Numbered from the stretch's first letter, positions 1-10,301 are shown. The stretch: DNA of 35,010 nucleotides from an uncultured Calothrix sp. (GCA_937973965.1 CALJJQ010000106.1:1-35010), one strand, 5' to 3'. Translations and numbers: made by a program. Notes: generated by a model not told the origin, from the sequence alone.

Positions 1-314
1 CCTAATAGGGATTAATTTGAATTGCAATAGCTCGAAGTAGAACCCTTATGGTATTTAGTTTTCCAGGTACAGTTCCGTCTGACAAGAACAAAGATAGCGT
101 TTCCATCAAAATTATGTCAAGAGGGGGAAGGAGAAAAATCCGGAAATCCTCTGGGGATAAGACTTTCAGGATTTCCGTCGCCGGTGTTGGCTTGGGCGAT
201 CGCCTCAAATCCTGACAGAGCTAGAGTTTCAGACGAAAAAAATACAACTGGCGAAAAAACACCCATAGTGCGACGGAAATACTGGCGAAAAATTAGGTGG
301 CGAGCTACTAAACC

Positions 315-1934
<1,620 letters not shown>

Positions 1935-3083
1935 ATGCGCATTATCTTGATTGGTGGTGGACATAGCCATGCGATCGCGTTATGGTTTTTTGGTAAATAT
2001 CCCCCGGTTCAAGGTGTGGAATTGATTTTGATTTCTGACTGTATTCAAACTCCCTATTCGGGGATGTTACCGGGACATATAGCAGGATTTTATACCTATC
2101 AGGAATGCCATATTAATTTGATTCATCTAGCTAGATTTGCTAGAGCAAAGCTGTGTCTGGATCGAGTGATTGGTTTAGATTTACACCGTAATCAGGTGAT
2201 TTGTGCCCACAATCATCCGATTTCCTTTGATGTGGTTTGTTTGGATATCGGTAGCACCCCAGCGATTCTCACTGTTCCTGGTGCGTCGGAGTACGCGACT
2301 CCGGTTAAACCCATCCCCCAATTTTTGCGGTCATGGTCAGAATTTTTGACAAATATCAGCCAACGACCCCAACAACCAGTGAATGTGGGAATCGTTGGTG
2401 GAGGAGCAGGTGGAGTTGAATTAGCCTTAACAATGCAAGCACGGATAGGCAAAATCATTAATACCCCGGCAAACTTGCACATGCATTTGTTTCAACGGGG
2501 GATGAAAATCATGCCTAGTCATCATCCTACTGTACAGTGTATTTTACAATCAACCTTAAAAAAGCGGGGAATTAACATCCATTTAGGTGCAAGTGTTGTC
2601 AAACTAGATTCCCCCGTGCCACCCAAAGTTGAGATTATCACCAAATCTGGCTTTTCTACCGAATGCGATCGCATTTTTTGGGTAACCCATGCATCTGCAC
2701 CCACCTGGTTACGGGATGCAGGATTAGCTACCGATGCTCAGGGTTTTGTGCTGGTGGACGAAACTTTACAGTCGATTTCCCATTCCCAAGTTTTTGCCAC
2801 TGGAGATATTGCTAGCATCCTTAACCATCCCCGTCCCAAAGCAGGGGTTTTTGCTGTCCGTCAAGGTAAACCCCTGTATACTAACCTATGTCGGCTAAGG
2901 GAAGGCAAACCCCTGAAAACCTATATACCCCAACGCCAATATTTAAGTTTAATTGGAACTGGAGATAAGCGGGCGATCGCTTCACGGGGTTGTTTTACCC
3001 TCCCCCCCCATCCCCTAATCTGGTGGTGGAAGGATAGAATCGATCGTCGATTTATGCAGAGGTTTTCTTATTTTAATTCGTAA
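1935..3083 (+). CDS. SelD N-terminal-type FAD-dependent NAD(P)H oxidoreductase
   Basis: This 382-residue protein has two Rossmann dinucleotide sites: an N-terminal FAD site, LIGGGHSH (residues 5-12), and a central NAD(P)H site, VGIVGGGAGGVELA (151-164). A typical FAD-closing motif FATGDIA lies at 287-293. The GGGHSH start and the PYSGMLPGHIAG stretch match the pyridine nucleotide-disulfide oxidoreductase domain that, in many cyanobacteria, is fused in front of selenide water dikinase (SelD). Here it stands alone, with a stop at 3081-3083 and no SelD domain downstream, only convergent miaB. It is also related to type II NADH dehydrogenases. The physiological electron acceptor cannot be told from sequence. 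Start is ATG 1935; an upstream ATG at 1888 is out of frame. Confidence 0.8.
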   Translation: MRIILIGGGHSHAIALWFFGKYPPVQGVELILISDCIQTPYSGMLPGHIAGFYTYQECHINLIHLARFARAKLCLDRVIGLDLHRNQVICAHNHPISFDVVCLDIGSTPAILTVPGASEYATPVKPIPQFLRSWSEFLTNISQRPQQPVNVGIVGGGAGGVELALTMQARIGKIINTPANLHMHLFQRGMKIMPSHHPTVQCILQSTLKKRGINIHLGASVVKLDSPVPPKVEIITKSGFSTECDRIFWVTHASAPTWLRDAGLATDAQGFVLVDETLQSISHSQVFATGDIASILNHPRPKAGVFAVRQGKPLYTNLCRLREGKPLKTYIPQRQYLSLIGTGDKRAIASRGCFTLPPHPLIWWWKDRIDRRFMQRFSYFNS

Positions 3084-3088
3084 TTTGT

Positions 3089-3127
3089 AATAGACTGCGG
3101 CAAGTCGCTGTCTACGTAATTCGTGAC
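3089..3127. repeat. Small palindromic dispersed repeat
   Basis: A degenerate copy of a short palindromic unit: a TAATAG...CTGCGGCAAG core followed by GTCTACGTAATTCGT. Related copies lie at 8352-8396 (opposite strand) and 24809-24868. It sits between the convergent ends of the FAD oxidoreductase and miaB, where it may act as a transcript-end hairpin. Confidence 0.6.
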
Positions 3128-3158
3128 GTGTTTTTCCCCTTCTGATATTCTTTCAGCC

Positions 3159-4535
3159 CTAACCAACCTTTAACCTCGCTACTGATTGGGCAACTGGGAT
3201 TAGTTCTCCTGTTAAACTAAAGGCACGCACTTCCGTAATTTTCACATTGACAATTTGCCCTTTTAGTTCATTGATGTCACCTTGGAAAAAGGTAAGTCGA
3301 TTGCCGTCGGTACGTCCCATCACCTGGTTCCCATCTTTGGGATTTTGCTCTTCTACTAATACCTGTTCGATTCTACCCAGATATCGCTGCGATCGCTCGG
3401 CGGCTTTTATTGCCACTAAATGGTTTAATCTTTGTAGGCGATCGCTTTTGACTTCTTCGCTGATTTGTTCTTCCCATAGGGCTGCGGGTGTCCCTGGACG
3501 GGGGGAATAGGCAGCAGTATTGAGTATATCAAACCCGATATCTTCCACTAGTTTCAAGGTATTTTCAAACTGTGCTTCTGTCTCCCCCGGAAAACCAACA
3601 ATTGCATCCGCACTGATGGCCGCATCGGGCATATAGGTACGAATTGTCTCAATAATCCGGCGATATTTTTCGTGGGTATATCCCCGTGCCATCCGCTTTA
3701 ATACTTCGTTATCCCCTGATTGGAAGGGAATATGGAAGTGCTTGCAAATCTTAGGTAATTCGGCACAGGCACGAATTAAGCGCTCCGTAAAATAACGGGG
3801 ATGGGATGTAGCAAAACGAATTCTTTCAATTCCTGGTACATCGTGGACAAAGTATAATAAATCCGTAAAGGTGTGTAAATGTCGTCCCTCTGGGGTTGTT
3901 CCGGGTAAATCCCGTCCGTAGGCATCGATATTTTGTCCCAGGAGAGTAATTTCTTTGTAACCCTGTCGTCCTAATTCCTCAATTTCGGCGCGAATTGCCT
4001 CCGGTGTGCGCGACTGTTCCACACCCCGGACATTGGGGACGACGCAATAGGTACAACGCTCATTGCAACCATAAATCACATTCACCCAAGCGCTAACACT
4101 GCTATCTCGCCGTGGCTTAGTGATGTCTTCCATGATATGAACGGCTTCGGTGGCCACAACCTGATTGCCGTCAAATACCTGCTGTAATAAATCCTTGAGG
4201 CGATTTGCATGTTGGGGACCCATGACTAAATCTAGTTCTGGAACCCGACGCAATAGGGCTTCTCCTTCCTGTTGGGCTACACATCCAGCTACAATTAGGG
4301 TTAAATCTGGTTTTTCGTGCTTACGTTTGGCTTGTCTACCGAGATAGGAATATACTTTTTGCTCGGCGTTATCACGGATAGTACAGGTATTATAGAGGAT
4401 TAAATCTGCCTGATTTGGGTCTGCGGCGAACTCAAAGCCCATGTCTTCTAAGACACCAGCCATTCGTTCTGAGTCCGCCTTATTCATTTGACAGCCGAAG
4501 GTAGTGATATGATAGGAACGCTTAGAGGTGGTCAT
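3159..4535 (-). CDS. miaB: tRNA-2-methylthio-N6-dimethylallyladenosine synthase MiaB
   Basis: Radical SAM methylthiotransferase that adds the methylthio group to i6A37 of tRNAs reading UNN codons. The 458-residue protein has the N-terminal UPF0004 domain with its three cluster cysteines (Cys15 in TFGCQMNK, Cys51, Cys85). The radical SAM motif CNERCTYC follows (Cys157, Cys161, Cys164), and a TRAM domain occupies roughly the last 70 residues. The length is normal for MiaB. It is convergent with the FAD oxidoreductase and upstream of no obvious partner. ATG 4533-4535 starts the typical N-terminus. Confidence 0.96.
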   Translation of the reverse strand: MTTSKRSYHITTFGCQMNKADSERMAGVLEDMGFEFAADPNQADLILYNTCTIRDNAEQKVYSYLGRQAKRKHEKPDLTLIVAGCVAQQEGEALLRRVPELDLVMGPQHANRLKDLLQQVFDGNQVVATEAVHIMEDITKPRRDSSVSAWVNVIYGCNERCTYCVVPNVRGVEQSRTPEAIRAEIEELGRQGYKEITLLGQNIDAYGRDLPGTTPEGRHLHTFTDLLYFVHDVPGIERIRFATSHPRYFTERLIRACAELPKICKHFHIPFQSGDNEVLKRMARGYTHEKYRRIIETIRTYMPDAAISADAIVGFPGETEAQFENTLKLVEDIGFDILNTAAYSPRPGTPAALWEEQISEEVKSDRLQRLNHLVAIKAAERSQRYLGRIEQVLVEEQNPKDGNQVMGRTDGNRLTFFQGDINELKGQIVNVKITEVRAFSLTGELIPVAQSVARLKVG

Positions 4536-4583
4536 GGGCTACTTTACAAAAAAATGCAGGTTCACGCAAGAACATTTTAACTT

Positions 4584-4615
4584 AATTCGTAATTTGTAAT
4601 TCGTAATTCGTAATT
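4584..4615. repeat. TTCGTAA heptamer tandem repeat
   Basis: About four and a half units of the heptamer TTCGTAA, one degenerate (TTTGTAA). It resembles the short tandemly repeated heptamers of heterocystous cyanobacteria. Further arrays of the same unit occur at 6361-6396, 6563-6598, 8242-8275 and 17435-17503. Confidence 0.85.
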
Positions 4616-4698
4616 AAAAACCATAACGGGTTGATGGTGTGACTCCTCCCTACTCCCTGGATCTTGATTAATTTGTGAGAAATCCGGGGTGATTAGAT

Positions 4699-5547
4699 TT
4701 AGGTTTTCTTTGCCAGTTGCAGAATTTTATCTTTAATTTGTGCGAGAATAGCTGGTTCAATTTCCAAGTCAGTGGGGGAGAGTCCCTGAATTTTTGCTAA
4801 CAGAGGTATATCTAATTCTAAATCTGTTAGCGTTTGGGTTTGGCTAAAGACATAGTTGGGTTCACCTTCGAGGATTAATTGACCTTGATCCATGACGAAT
4901 ATCCAATCAGCCCAGTGATAAACTAAATTGAGGTCATGGGTTGCCATGAGGAGGGTTGTACCAGATTGATGGATTTTTGCCAAAGCAGTTAGGAGTTGAC
5001 GGGTGTGTTTAATATCTAAATAGGCTGTGGGTTCATCGAGGATAAGTAATTCGGGTTGTAGTACCATGACATCGGCGATGGAAACTCGTTTTTTTTGACC
5101 TAAACTGAGGTAATGAATGGGTGTATCTGCAAGTTCTGTTAATTCAAAGTCTATCAGAGCTTTTTCGACACGGGTTTTGATTTCCTGGAGAGGTAAATTT
5201 AAGTTGCATAATCCATAGGAAATATCTTCAGCGACGGTAGATGCAACTAATTGATGTTCCGGGTCTTGGAATACTAAACCGATTTTCTGTCTTAAGTGAT
5301 TTAAATAATAGCGTGTATATGTAAAGGGTTGACCACGCCATTTGATTTGACCTGATAGGGGTTTATATAGTCCGTTGGCTAATAAAAATAAAGTGGTTTT
5401 ACCACAACCGTTTTGACCAATTAGGGCGCATTTTTTCCCAGCAGGTACTTGGAGTGTAAGTTGGTTGATGGTAATTTGTTTGGAACCAAAATATTTATAG
5501 GTGACATGATGAAAATCAAGAAGAGATTCGGAATTGGAATTGGACAT
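4699..5547 (-). CDS. cbiO: Cobalt ECF transporter ATPase CbiO
   Basis: ATP-binding subunit of the energy-coupling-factor type Co2+ importer CbiMNQO, acting on the cytoplasmic side of the inner membrane. In the 282-residue protein Walker A is GQNGCGKTT (residues 44-52), the Q-loop is VFQDPEHQ (92-99), the ABC signature is the variant LSLGQ (147-151) and Walker B is LLILDEP (167-173). The ECF-family TATHDLNLV switch histidine follows. Its start lies 32 bp inside the end of cbiQ, so the two are translationally coupled. It closes the riboswitch-controlled operon. Confidence 0.93.
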   Translation of the reverse strand: MSNSNSESLLDFHHVTYKYFGSKQITINQLTLQVPAGKKCALIGQNGCGKTTLFLLANGLYKPLSGQIKWRGQPFTYTRYYLNHLRQKIGLVFQDPEHQLVASTVAEDISYGLCNLNLPLQEIKTRVEKALIDFELTELADTPIHYLSLGQKKRVSIADVMVLQPELLILDEPTAYLDIKHTRQLLTALAKIHQSGTTLLMATHDLNLVYHWADWIFVMDQGQLILEGEPNYVFSQTQTLTDLELDIPLLAKIQGLSPTDLEIEPAILAQIKDKILQLAKKT

Positions 5548-6357
5548 AAAGTATTTCTAAGCAAATCAATATTATCCAGCTCATCATAGCGACAAATAAA
5601 TATCGTTGATAGATAGGTTGGCTACCGGGGTGATGACAATTGCCAAGGCGTTGAAAGCTATAGACGCGAATTTCACCATTAAATCCTCGACTTTCTAAGC
5701 CTTTACTAAACTCTTGATATTGTTGTAAGCTGCGTTGCAGAAGTTGACCAACTAAAAGGGCAAAACTGCTAATACCCCTTTTCCAAGTGCGATAACCACC
5801 ACGGGTATTTTGGGCAATCCATAGTTGATTTGCTGTTTTTAGTAACACAAAAATAAATCGATACATCAAGAGTAATAATTCCGTTAAAAGGGTAGGAAAT
5901 CCCCATTGACGTAGCACCTGTAAAATATCTGTGAATGGGGTGGATAAAATCAAAAAATATAAGCAAGAAATGGTTGCAAAGGAGCGACAAAAAATTGTGA
6001 AGGCTTGGTTGATTCCCTGACGACTTAGATATATATAATGATTGCCAAAAATCAATCCTTGCCAGACATCATTTTTAAATAATTCCCGGAGTTGATAATC
6101 AATAAGATTAATTATCAAAGCTGGTAAACTCATCAACATAAAAATACTTGCAGCCATCAAGAACTTGAGGTAAAACTTGATGGGAATACCTGCAAAAATA
6201 ACAACACAAAACCCCATCCATAAAGCGAGAATTAGCTGGATTGGTGGATGGAAAAAAATGCGATCGCAAAATTTACTAAACTGAAAATTACCTTAGCAAT
6301 GGGAGGTATATTCCGGAGTTTATTCCTATAAGCTAGGCTATCAAGTAGAAAAGACAT
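5516..6357 (-). pseudogene. cbiQ: Cobalt ECF transporter permease CbiQ, one-base frameshift
   Basis: T-component permease coupling CbiO to CbiM/CbiN. Read leftward from ATG 6355-6357, the first about 37 codons give a CbiQ-like start (LLDSLAYRNKLRNIPPIAK) but then hit a TAA near 6234. The rest (233 codons from an internal ATG at 6215-6217) continues in another frame with the hydrophobic segments and the conserved coupling-helix ESRGF region. The frames meet at a run of seven A (6252-6258; T on the coding strand). One extra T would give an uninterrupted protein of about 280 residues, the family's usual size. It is a true mutation, a slippage site or a sequencing error; the sequence alone cannot tell. 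The short internal-start form would lack the first membrane helix. Confidence 0.8.
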
Positions 6358-6456
6358 TAACAATTCGTAATTCGTAGTTACTAATTCGTAATTACTTACG
6401 GATGGGGATTTAGACCCTACCCGTAACGTTACAACTTATAGAAGTCGGGGACTCTA

Positions 6457-6544
6457 ATATCGATTCTCTTTGACTTTGAAATCAACGAAACTCGGATAAC
6501 GGTTATAGCCCCTGATATGTAGCGACCATTAGCGTAAACGATAT
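6457..6544 (-). mobile_element. 88-bp MITE-like element, copy 1 (nested)
   Basis: Begins ATATCGATT and ends AACGATAT, giving short terminal inverted repeats. It interrupts a longer repeat: the uninterrupted version at 8331-8355 joins GGACTCTAA directly to CCCTCAGTTTAATTA. At this locus the same two flanks are separated by the element with a TA/TAA duplication. It encodes no protein. Confidence 0.7.
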
Positions 6545-6730
6545 AACCCTCGGTTTAATTAACAATTCGTAATTCGTAGTTACTAATTCGTAATTACTTG
6601 AGGAAAAATCAGGGTTTATAATTATGGGAACCTGAATATATTTATGGGTATTTTGTATTTTGAATCTTTTTTAAAAATACATCTTTTACCCACACAATCA
6701 TGGTTCTATAGTAATCCTTTGTGATTTTTG

Positions 6731-6780
6731 CTGAGTCAGCGCTATGCGCGCTGACTTTGAGGACTAAAGTCCTGACTAAG
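6731..6780. repeat. Double-hairpin dispersed repeat
   Basis: Two adjacent palindromes: GTCAGCGC-TAT-GCGCGCTGAC and GAGGACTAAAGTCCT. This combination is a familiar kind of intergenic repeat in filamentous cyanobacteria. In the cbi transcript it would fold into two stems and could pause or end transcription between cbiN and cbiQ. Confidence 0.7.
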
Positions 6781-6827
6781 AACTAAAAATGATACGCTAG
6801 TTACGTAATTCCTGTGAAATACCCATT

Positions 6828-6919
6828 ATATCGATTATATTGTACTTTGCAATAAATGAAACTAGAATAATCAACGGTTACAGCCCCTGATATGTAGCAA
6901 GCATTAGCGTAAACGATAT
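6828..6919 (-). mobile_element. 92-bp MITE-like element, copy 2
   Basis: Second copy of the element at 6457-6544, with the same ends (ATATCGATT, AACGATAT) and a nearly identical stretch CCCCTGATATGTAGC. Its left half has diverged more than its right half. Confidence 0.7.
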
Positions 6920-7038
6920 TACATGCATTTCCCATTCGGATCACGATAAGTGTTGAGTAATAGGCTAATTTTCCTACTACTCCCGACTCCCCATTCCCAA
7001 CTCCCTGGAAGTTATAGAAATTTGTTCCAAATCCGGGA

Positions 7039-7326
7039 TTACTGACGTTGACGACCGCGATAAAAACCAATCACATAACCAATTAAACCAGCACCCAACC
7101 CTGCTTGAGATGCAAATAATAAACTTTCAGTTTCACCACCAGGGGGAGCGAGAATCGGATTAAACCAAGGTTCATAATCTGGTTTGACCTGCTTAATTAT
7201 CTCCTCCGCTTGTCCGTCTGCACCAGCAAATTCCGAACCACGCACAATAATTAAAGGTGCAACCACCAAAGCTACTACCCCTAACACCAATAACCAATTA
7301 CTTACTTGCTTGCGAGATTGATTCAT
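7039..7326 (-). CDS. cbiN: Cobalt ECF transporter small subunit CbiN
   Basis: CbiN is the small membrane subunit that activates the substrate-binding subunit CbiM in the Co2+ importer. The 95-residue protein has the expected two membrane helices (about residues 11-30 and 66-86). Between them is a periplasmic loop with the family motif [10 protein letters not shown] followed by YEPWF. The start overlaps the end of cbiM by 29 bp, so the two are coupled. The distance to the next operon gene, cbiQ, is abnormal at about 680 bp. Confidence 0.94.
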   Translation of the reverse strand: MNQSRKQVSNWLLVLGVVALVVAPLIIVRGSEFAGADGQAEEIIKQVKPDYEPWFNPILAPPGGETESLLFASQAGLGAGLIGYVIGFYRGRQRQ

Positions 7327-8086
7327 GTTTTCCTGGCTGAATTAATCGTAAAATTTCTAATTCCTGTGCATTGTATGACTCTAACCAATTCCATACCAAT
7401 ACGGTTAACAATCCTTCACTAATTGATAACGGTACTTGGGTGTAGGCAAAAATCCCTGCAAATTTAGCAAAAGAAGCCATTACTCCCCCCACGGAAGCGG
7501 GAAAAGCCAAAGCCAATTGAAGGGAAGTAATTACATAGGTGAGCAAATTCGCCAAAGCCGCAGCTGCAAATATTGCCAAACGCTGATGACTAGTTGTAGC
7601 AACAATCAATTTATAAATCCAGTAAGCAGCAAAGGGTCCGGCGATCGCCATTGCAAATGCATTTGCACCCAAGGTGCTCAAACCACCATGAGCAATTAAT
7701 ACAGCCTGAAACAATAATACCAAAGTCCCCAATACGGACATTACCAACGGACCAAACAACACCGCTCCCAACCCCGTACCAGTCGGGTGAGAACTACTAC
7801 CAGTCACCGATGGCATTTTCAAGGCCGATAGTACAAAGGTAAACGCACCAGCCAGTGCCAATAATAACTTAAGTTGGGGATTTTCCTGGGTAATTCGAGA
7901 CAGCGATCGCATTCCTAAAATCAAAAAAGGCAGTGTCACCACCCACCAAAACACAGCCCAAGGAATAGGTAAAAAACCCTCCATAATATGCATCCCATAG
8001 GCTGGTTGAGTTGAACTGATTACCAGATAGCAACTTAACACCGCAATCAGACTCAGACTCACACATCTTCGTCCCCATTTTCCCAT
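7298..8086 (-). CDS. cbiM: Cobalt ECF transporter substrate-binding subunit CbiM
   Basis: Membrane S-component that captures Co2+ for import into vitamin B12 synthesis. The first 31 residues look like a cleavable signal sequence. The mature protein would begin MHIMEGFLP (from residue 32), the conserved metal-binding N-terminus whose Met and His coordinate cobalt. Several hydrophobic helices follow. A Shine-Dalgarno GAGGT lies about 8 nt before ATG 8084-8086. It is the first gene after the cobalamin riboswitch, so import should shut off when adenosylcobalamin is plentiful. Confidence 0.95.
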   Translation of the reverse strand: MGKWGRRCVSLSLIAVLSCYLVISSTQPAYGMHIMEGFLPIPWAVFWWVVTLPFLILGMRSLSRITQENPQLKLLLALAGAFTFVLSALKMPSVTGSSSHPTGTGLGAVLFGPLVMSVLGTLVLLFQAVLIAHGGLSTLGANAFAMAIAGPFAAYWIYKLIVATTSHQRLAIFAAAALANLLTYVITSLQLALAFPASVGGVMASFAKFAGIFAYTQVPLSISEGLLTVLVWNWLESYNAQELEILRLIQPGKHESISQASK

Positions 8087-8129
8087 TATCTGTACCTCGC
8101 AGATTCATGTTAGTCACATTCAAGCAATT

Positions 8130-8575
8130 ATCGGCGGGTATTCTGACTGACGCATTTTTAATTTAGAGATTCAATAACTTATACTTCCCACACTGATATA
8201 TTTCTCTTTTGGTTTGTTGACAGTTAACAGGTGACTGTTAACAATTCGTAGTTTGTAGTTACTAATTCGTAATTACGTTACGGATGGTGATTTAGCCCCC
8301 ACCCGTAACGTTACGACTTATAGAAGTCGGGGACTCTAACCCTCAGTTTAATTATGTACGCGAAGCGTTGCCGCAGGCTATTACGAATTAGTAATTAGCT
8401 TGACCTGTAAGGGTTAACTATCTTCACCAAAAGCTTACTTATTCACTGCGTTCAAGTATAGCTATTTTTTCCTTCCCTAAACGACAAAATTGGCTCACAG
8501 CTGCGGGACAGCGCCGGATTTACACCGAACTTTCCCCCTTACCTCGGATGGCTGCTCCCCATCCGAACCGATTTT
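8130..8575 (-). promoter_or_regulatory. Cobalamin riboswitch, interrupted by repeats
   Basis: On the minus strand the 5' core is clear: GGTGTAAATCCGG (8514-8526) and CCCGCAGCTGTGA (8495-8507), preceded by a G-rich GAGGTAAGGGGGAAAG segment. The matching B12 box AGTCAGAATACCCGCC is at 8133-8148, 46 nt before the cbiM start. A TATAAT hexamer (8580-8585) just upstream suits a promoter -10. The two conserved halves are about 345 nt apart, far more than the tens of nucleotides up to roughly 100 usual for this class. The extra DNA is mainly dispersed repeats (8183-8396). The halves match the cobalamin class strongly; whether the RNA still folds and switches is open. Confidence 0.9.
8183..8396. repeat. 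Three-part repeat insertion within the riboswitch
   Basis: Three repeats lie side by side: a 60-bp element (8183-8242, also at 10426-10485 and inverted at 26202-26261), the 100-bp element (8238-8339, also at 6357-6457), and a small palindromic unit (8352-8396). All fall between the two conserved halves of the cobalamin aptamer. Confidence 0.85.
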
Positions 8576-8810
8576 TGTCATTATATCACCATCTGGGGTG
8601 ACTATCGTACAACAACGCAACAAAAATTAAGTAGTCAACGACGGTCTGCTAAATTTTTATCCCTGGGAAAGGGGATAGTAAATAATTATCACTTGTTTGT
8701 AGTTAGTTACCCTACTTGAAGAGAACGCTCTTGCTGCTTTTACTTTTCTTGACATAGTAATCATCTATGGTGAATTACTTACATACCGTCTCCCGTATTC
8801 TGACAGAATT

Positions 8811-8839
8811 TTGACAATCACTCCAGAAGCGCGTACAAT
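8811..8839 (+). promoter_or_regulatory. Sigma-70-type promoter for the DICT histidine kinase
   Basis: TTGACA (8811-8816), a 17-bp spacer and TACAAT (8834-8839) make a near-consensus housekeeping promoter. Transcription would start near 8846, giving a leader of about 100 nt before ATG 8943. Confidence 0.65.
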
Positions 8840-8942
8840 CACCAATTATTTTTGTCAAAAATGAACAAATCAAGGCGACAATATAAAGCAGTATTATTTA
8901 TTGCTTTATACTGGCTGCATATTTCCTTCATTTAGCTTGCCC

Positions 8943-10301
8943 ATGAATCCCTCCCTTATGCAAGATTTGTCGATTTTTCAGACGGTGCGTAGCGGTGACT
9001 TTGGACTTGAACCCCTAGTCGTTAGTCCATCCGTGTTATTGTCGATGATACGTGCCCACATGGATGTCCTGATTGATGAAAAAATTCCTGCGACAATATT
9101 CGCGAAACTCCCGGAAGGAAAACTTTGGCGAGGGGAAATTCAGCGCTATCTAATTGCTGTTAGGGATAATAGTAAAATCTATACCTTGAGTCAAAAGACG
9201 GAAGTAATAAACCCAATTGCCAGCAATCACTATCCCCTGCCAATTCCTAAAAATGGTAAACTGCGAAGAGAATACTTTTTTTTGGTTTTGTCACCTCAGT
9301 TTAGTAGTTTAGTGGCGATTATACGTCCAGCGAGAGGTAAAAAACGCTACAAAAACCCTCAAATACCCATACCCTGCTTAGCAACCATCAACACCTTTAA
9401 TGGAGAAGCGATCGCAACCGTAGTTACTGCTCTCCAAACAGAGGGAGTGATTGGTGAACAAGATATTTCCATCACCCAAACACCTGACGGCAAAATCATG
9501 GGGGAGTTGGCAATCAAGCAGATGTTACGCCACCACGAAATCGTGCAGCACAAAAATAGTCTCCGTCTCCATCGTTGCCGTGAGTATAGTCAAAGACTCA
9601 GTAACTTGGCACAAGTTAAGGATAATTACTTAAGCAGTGTATGCCAAGAACTACGCGCTCCCCTAACGCACATGAAAACGGCCCTATCCCTCTTAAATTC
9701 ACCCACCCTCAAACCCCTGCAACGTCAGCGATACCTACAGATGCTCAGTACTCAATGCGATCGCCAAAATTCTTTAATTAATGGTGTGGTAGAATTACTA
9801 GAAATCGAAAAAAGCTTTAAATCTCCCCACTTTGAAGCCGTTAATCTTTCCGAGGTCGTCCCCGGAGTTGTCAGCACTTACCAACCCTTAGCCCATGAAA
9901 AGGGAATTATGCTGGCTTATACCGTTCCCTCGGATTTACCGGAGGTCTGGTTTATTAGTGGTGGACTCAAACAAATTATTATTAATTTACTTGCTAACAG
10001 TATTAAATTTACACCCAAAGGTGGTCAAGTTTGGGTAAAAGTACGAGAACAAGGAGAAGCCATTCACATAGAGGTTAGGGACACAGGTCTCGGTATCCCA
10101 GAAGGAGAGTTGAGTAAAATATTCGACCGTTTTTATCGAATACGCACTACCTTCCTAGATGAAAATACAGGTGCTGGTTTAGGTTTGAGTGTAGTTCAAG
10201 AACTACTTCAACGGTGCGGTGGTTCTATCAGCGTCAAGAGTAAACCTGGTGAAGGCTCAATCTTTACCGTCCATCTGCCAATCCGTTCATCAATGAATTG
10301 A
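8943..10301 (+). CDS. DICT-type sensor histidine kinase with H-box His to Gln
   Basis: The protein is 452 residues from ATG 8943 (466 if ATG 8901 is used; MNPSLMQDLSIF fits the usual start of this family better). About 200 N-terminal residues resemble the DICT sensory domain of cyanobacterial signalling proteins. A dimerisation/H-box helix and a complete HATPase domain follow: N-box INLLANSIKF, G1 DTGLGIP, F-box FDRFYR and G2 GAGLGLSVVQ. The H-box, normally SHELRTPL, reads CQELRAPL. Codon CAA (9645-9647) puts Gln where the phosphoacceptor His belongs. ATP binding looks intact, but the protein should not autophosphorylate there. It has no membrane segment and no adjacent response regulator. 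Confidence 0.85.
   Translation: MNPSLMQDLSIFQTVRSGDFGLEPLVVSPSVLLSMIRAHMDVLIDEKIPATIFAKLPEGKLWRGEIQRYLIAVRDNSKIYTLSQKTEVINPIASNHYPLPIPKNGKLRREYFFLVLSPQFSSLVAIIRPARGKKRYKNPQIPIPCLATINTFNGEAIATVVTALQTEGVIGEQDISITQTPDGKIMGELAIKQMLRHHEIVQHKNSLRLHRCREYSQRLSNLAQVKDNYLSSVCQELRAPLTHMKTALSLLNSPTLKPLQRQRYLQMLSTQCDRQNSLINGVVELLEIEKSFKSPHFEAVNLSEVVPGVVSTYQPLAHEKGIMLAYTVPSDLPEVWFISGGLKQIIINLLANSIKFTPKGGQVWVKVREQGEAIHIEVRDTGLGIPEGELSKIFDRFYRIRTTFLDENTGAGLGLSVVQELLQRCGGSISVKSKPGEGSIFTVHLPIRSSMN

Larger units (their letters stand above)
6358..7038. repeat. 680-bp repeat-filled gap inside the cbi operon
   Basis: cbiN and cbiQ are normally adjacent, but here 681 bp of noncoding DNA separates them. From left: a 100-bp repeat (6357-6457) also found at 8238-8339, an 88-bp terminal-inverted-repeat element (6457-6544) nested in it, a second partial start of the same repeat (6547-6600), a hairpin repeat (6731-6780), and a second copy of the nested element (6828-6919). 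No ORF here looks real. Confidence 0.85.

Noticed and set aside
6801-7070. 89-codon minus-strand frame in the cbiN-cbiQ gap.
   Set aside because: It is built from repeat DNA that also occurs at 6457-6544 and overlaps the cbiN end; no family resemblance.
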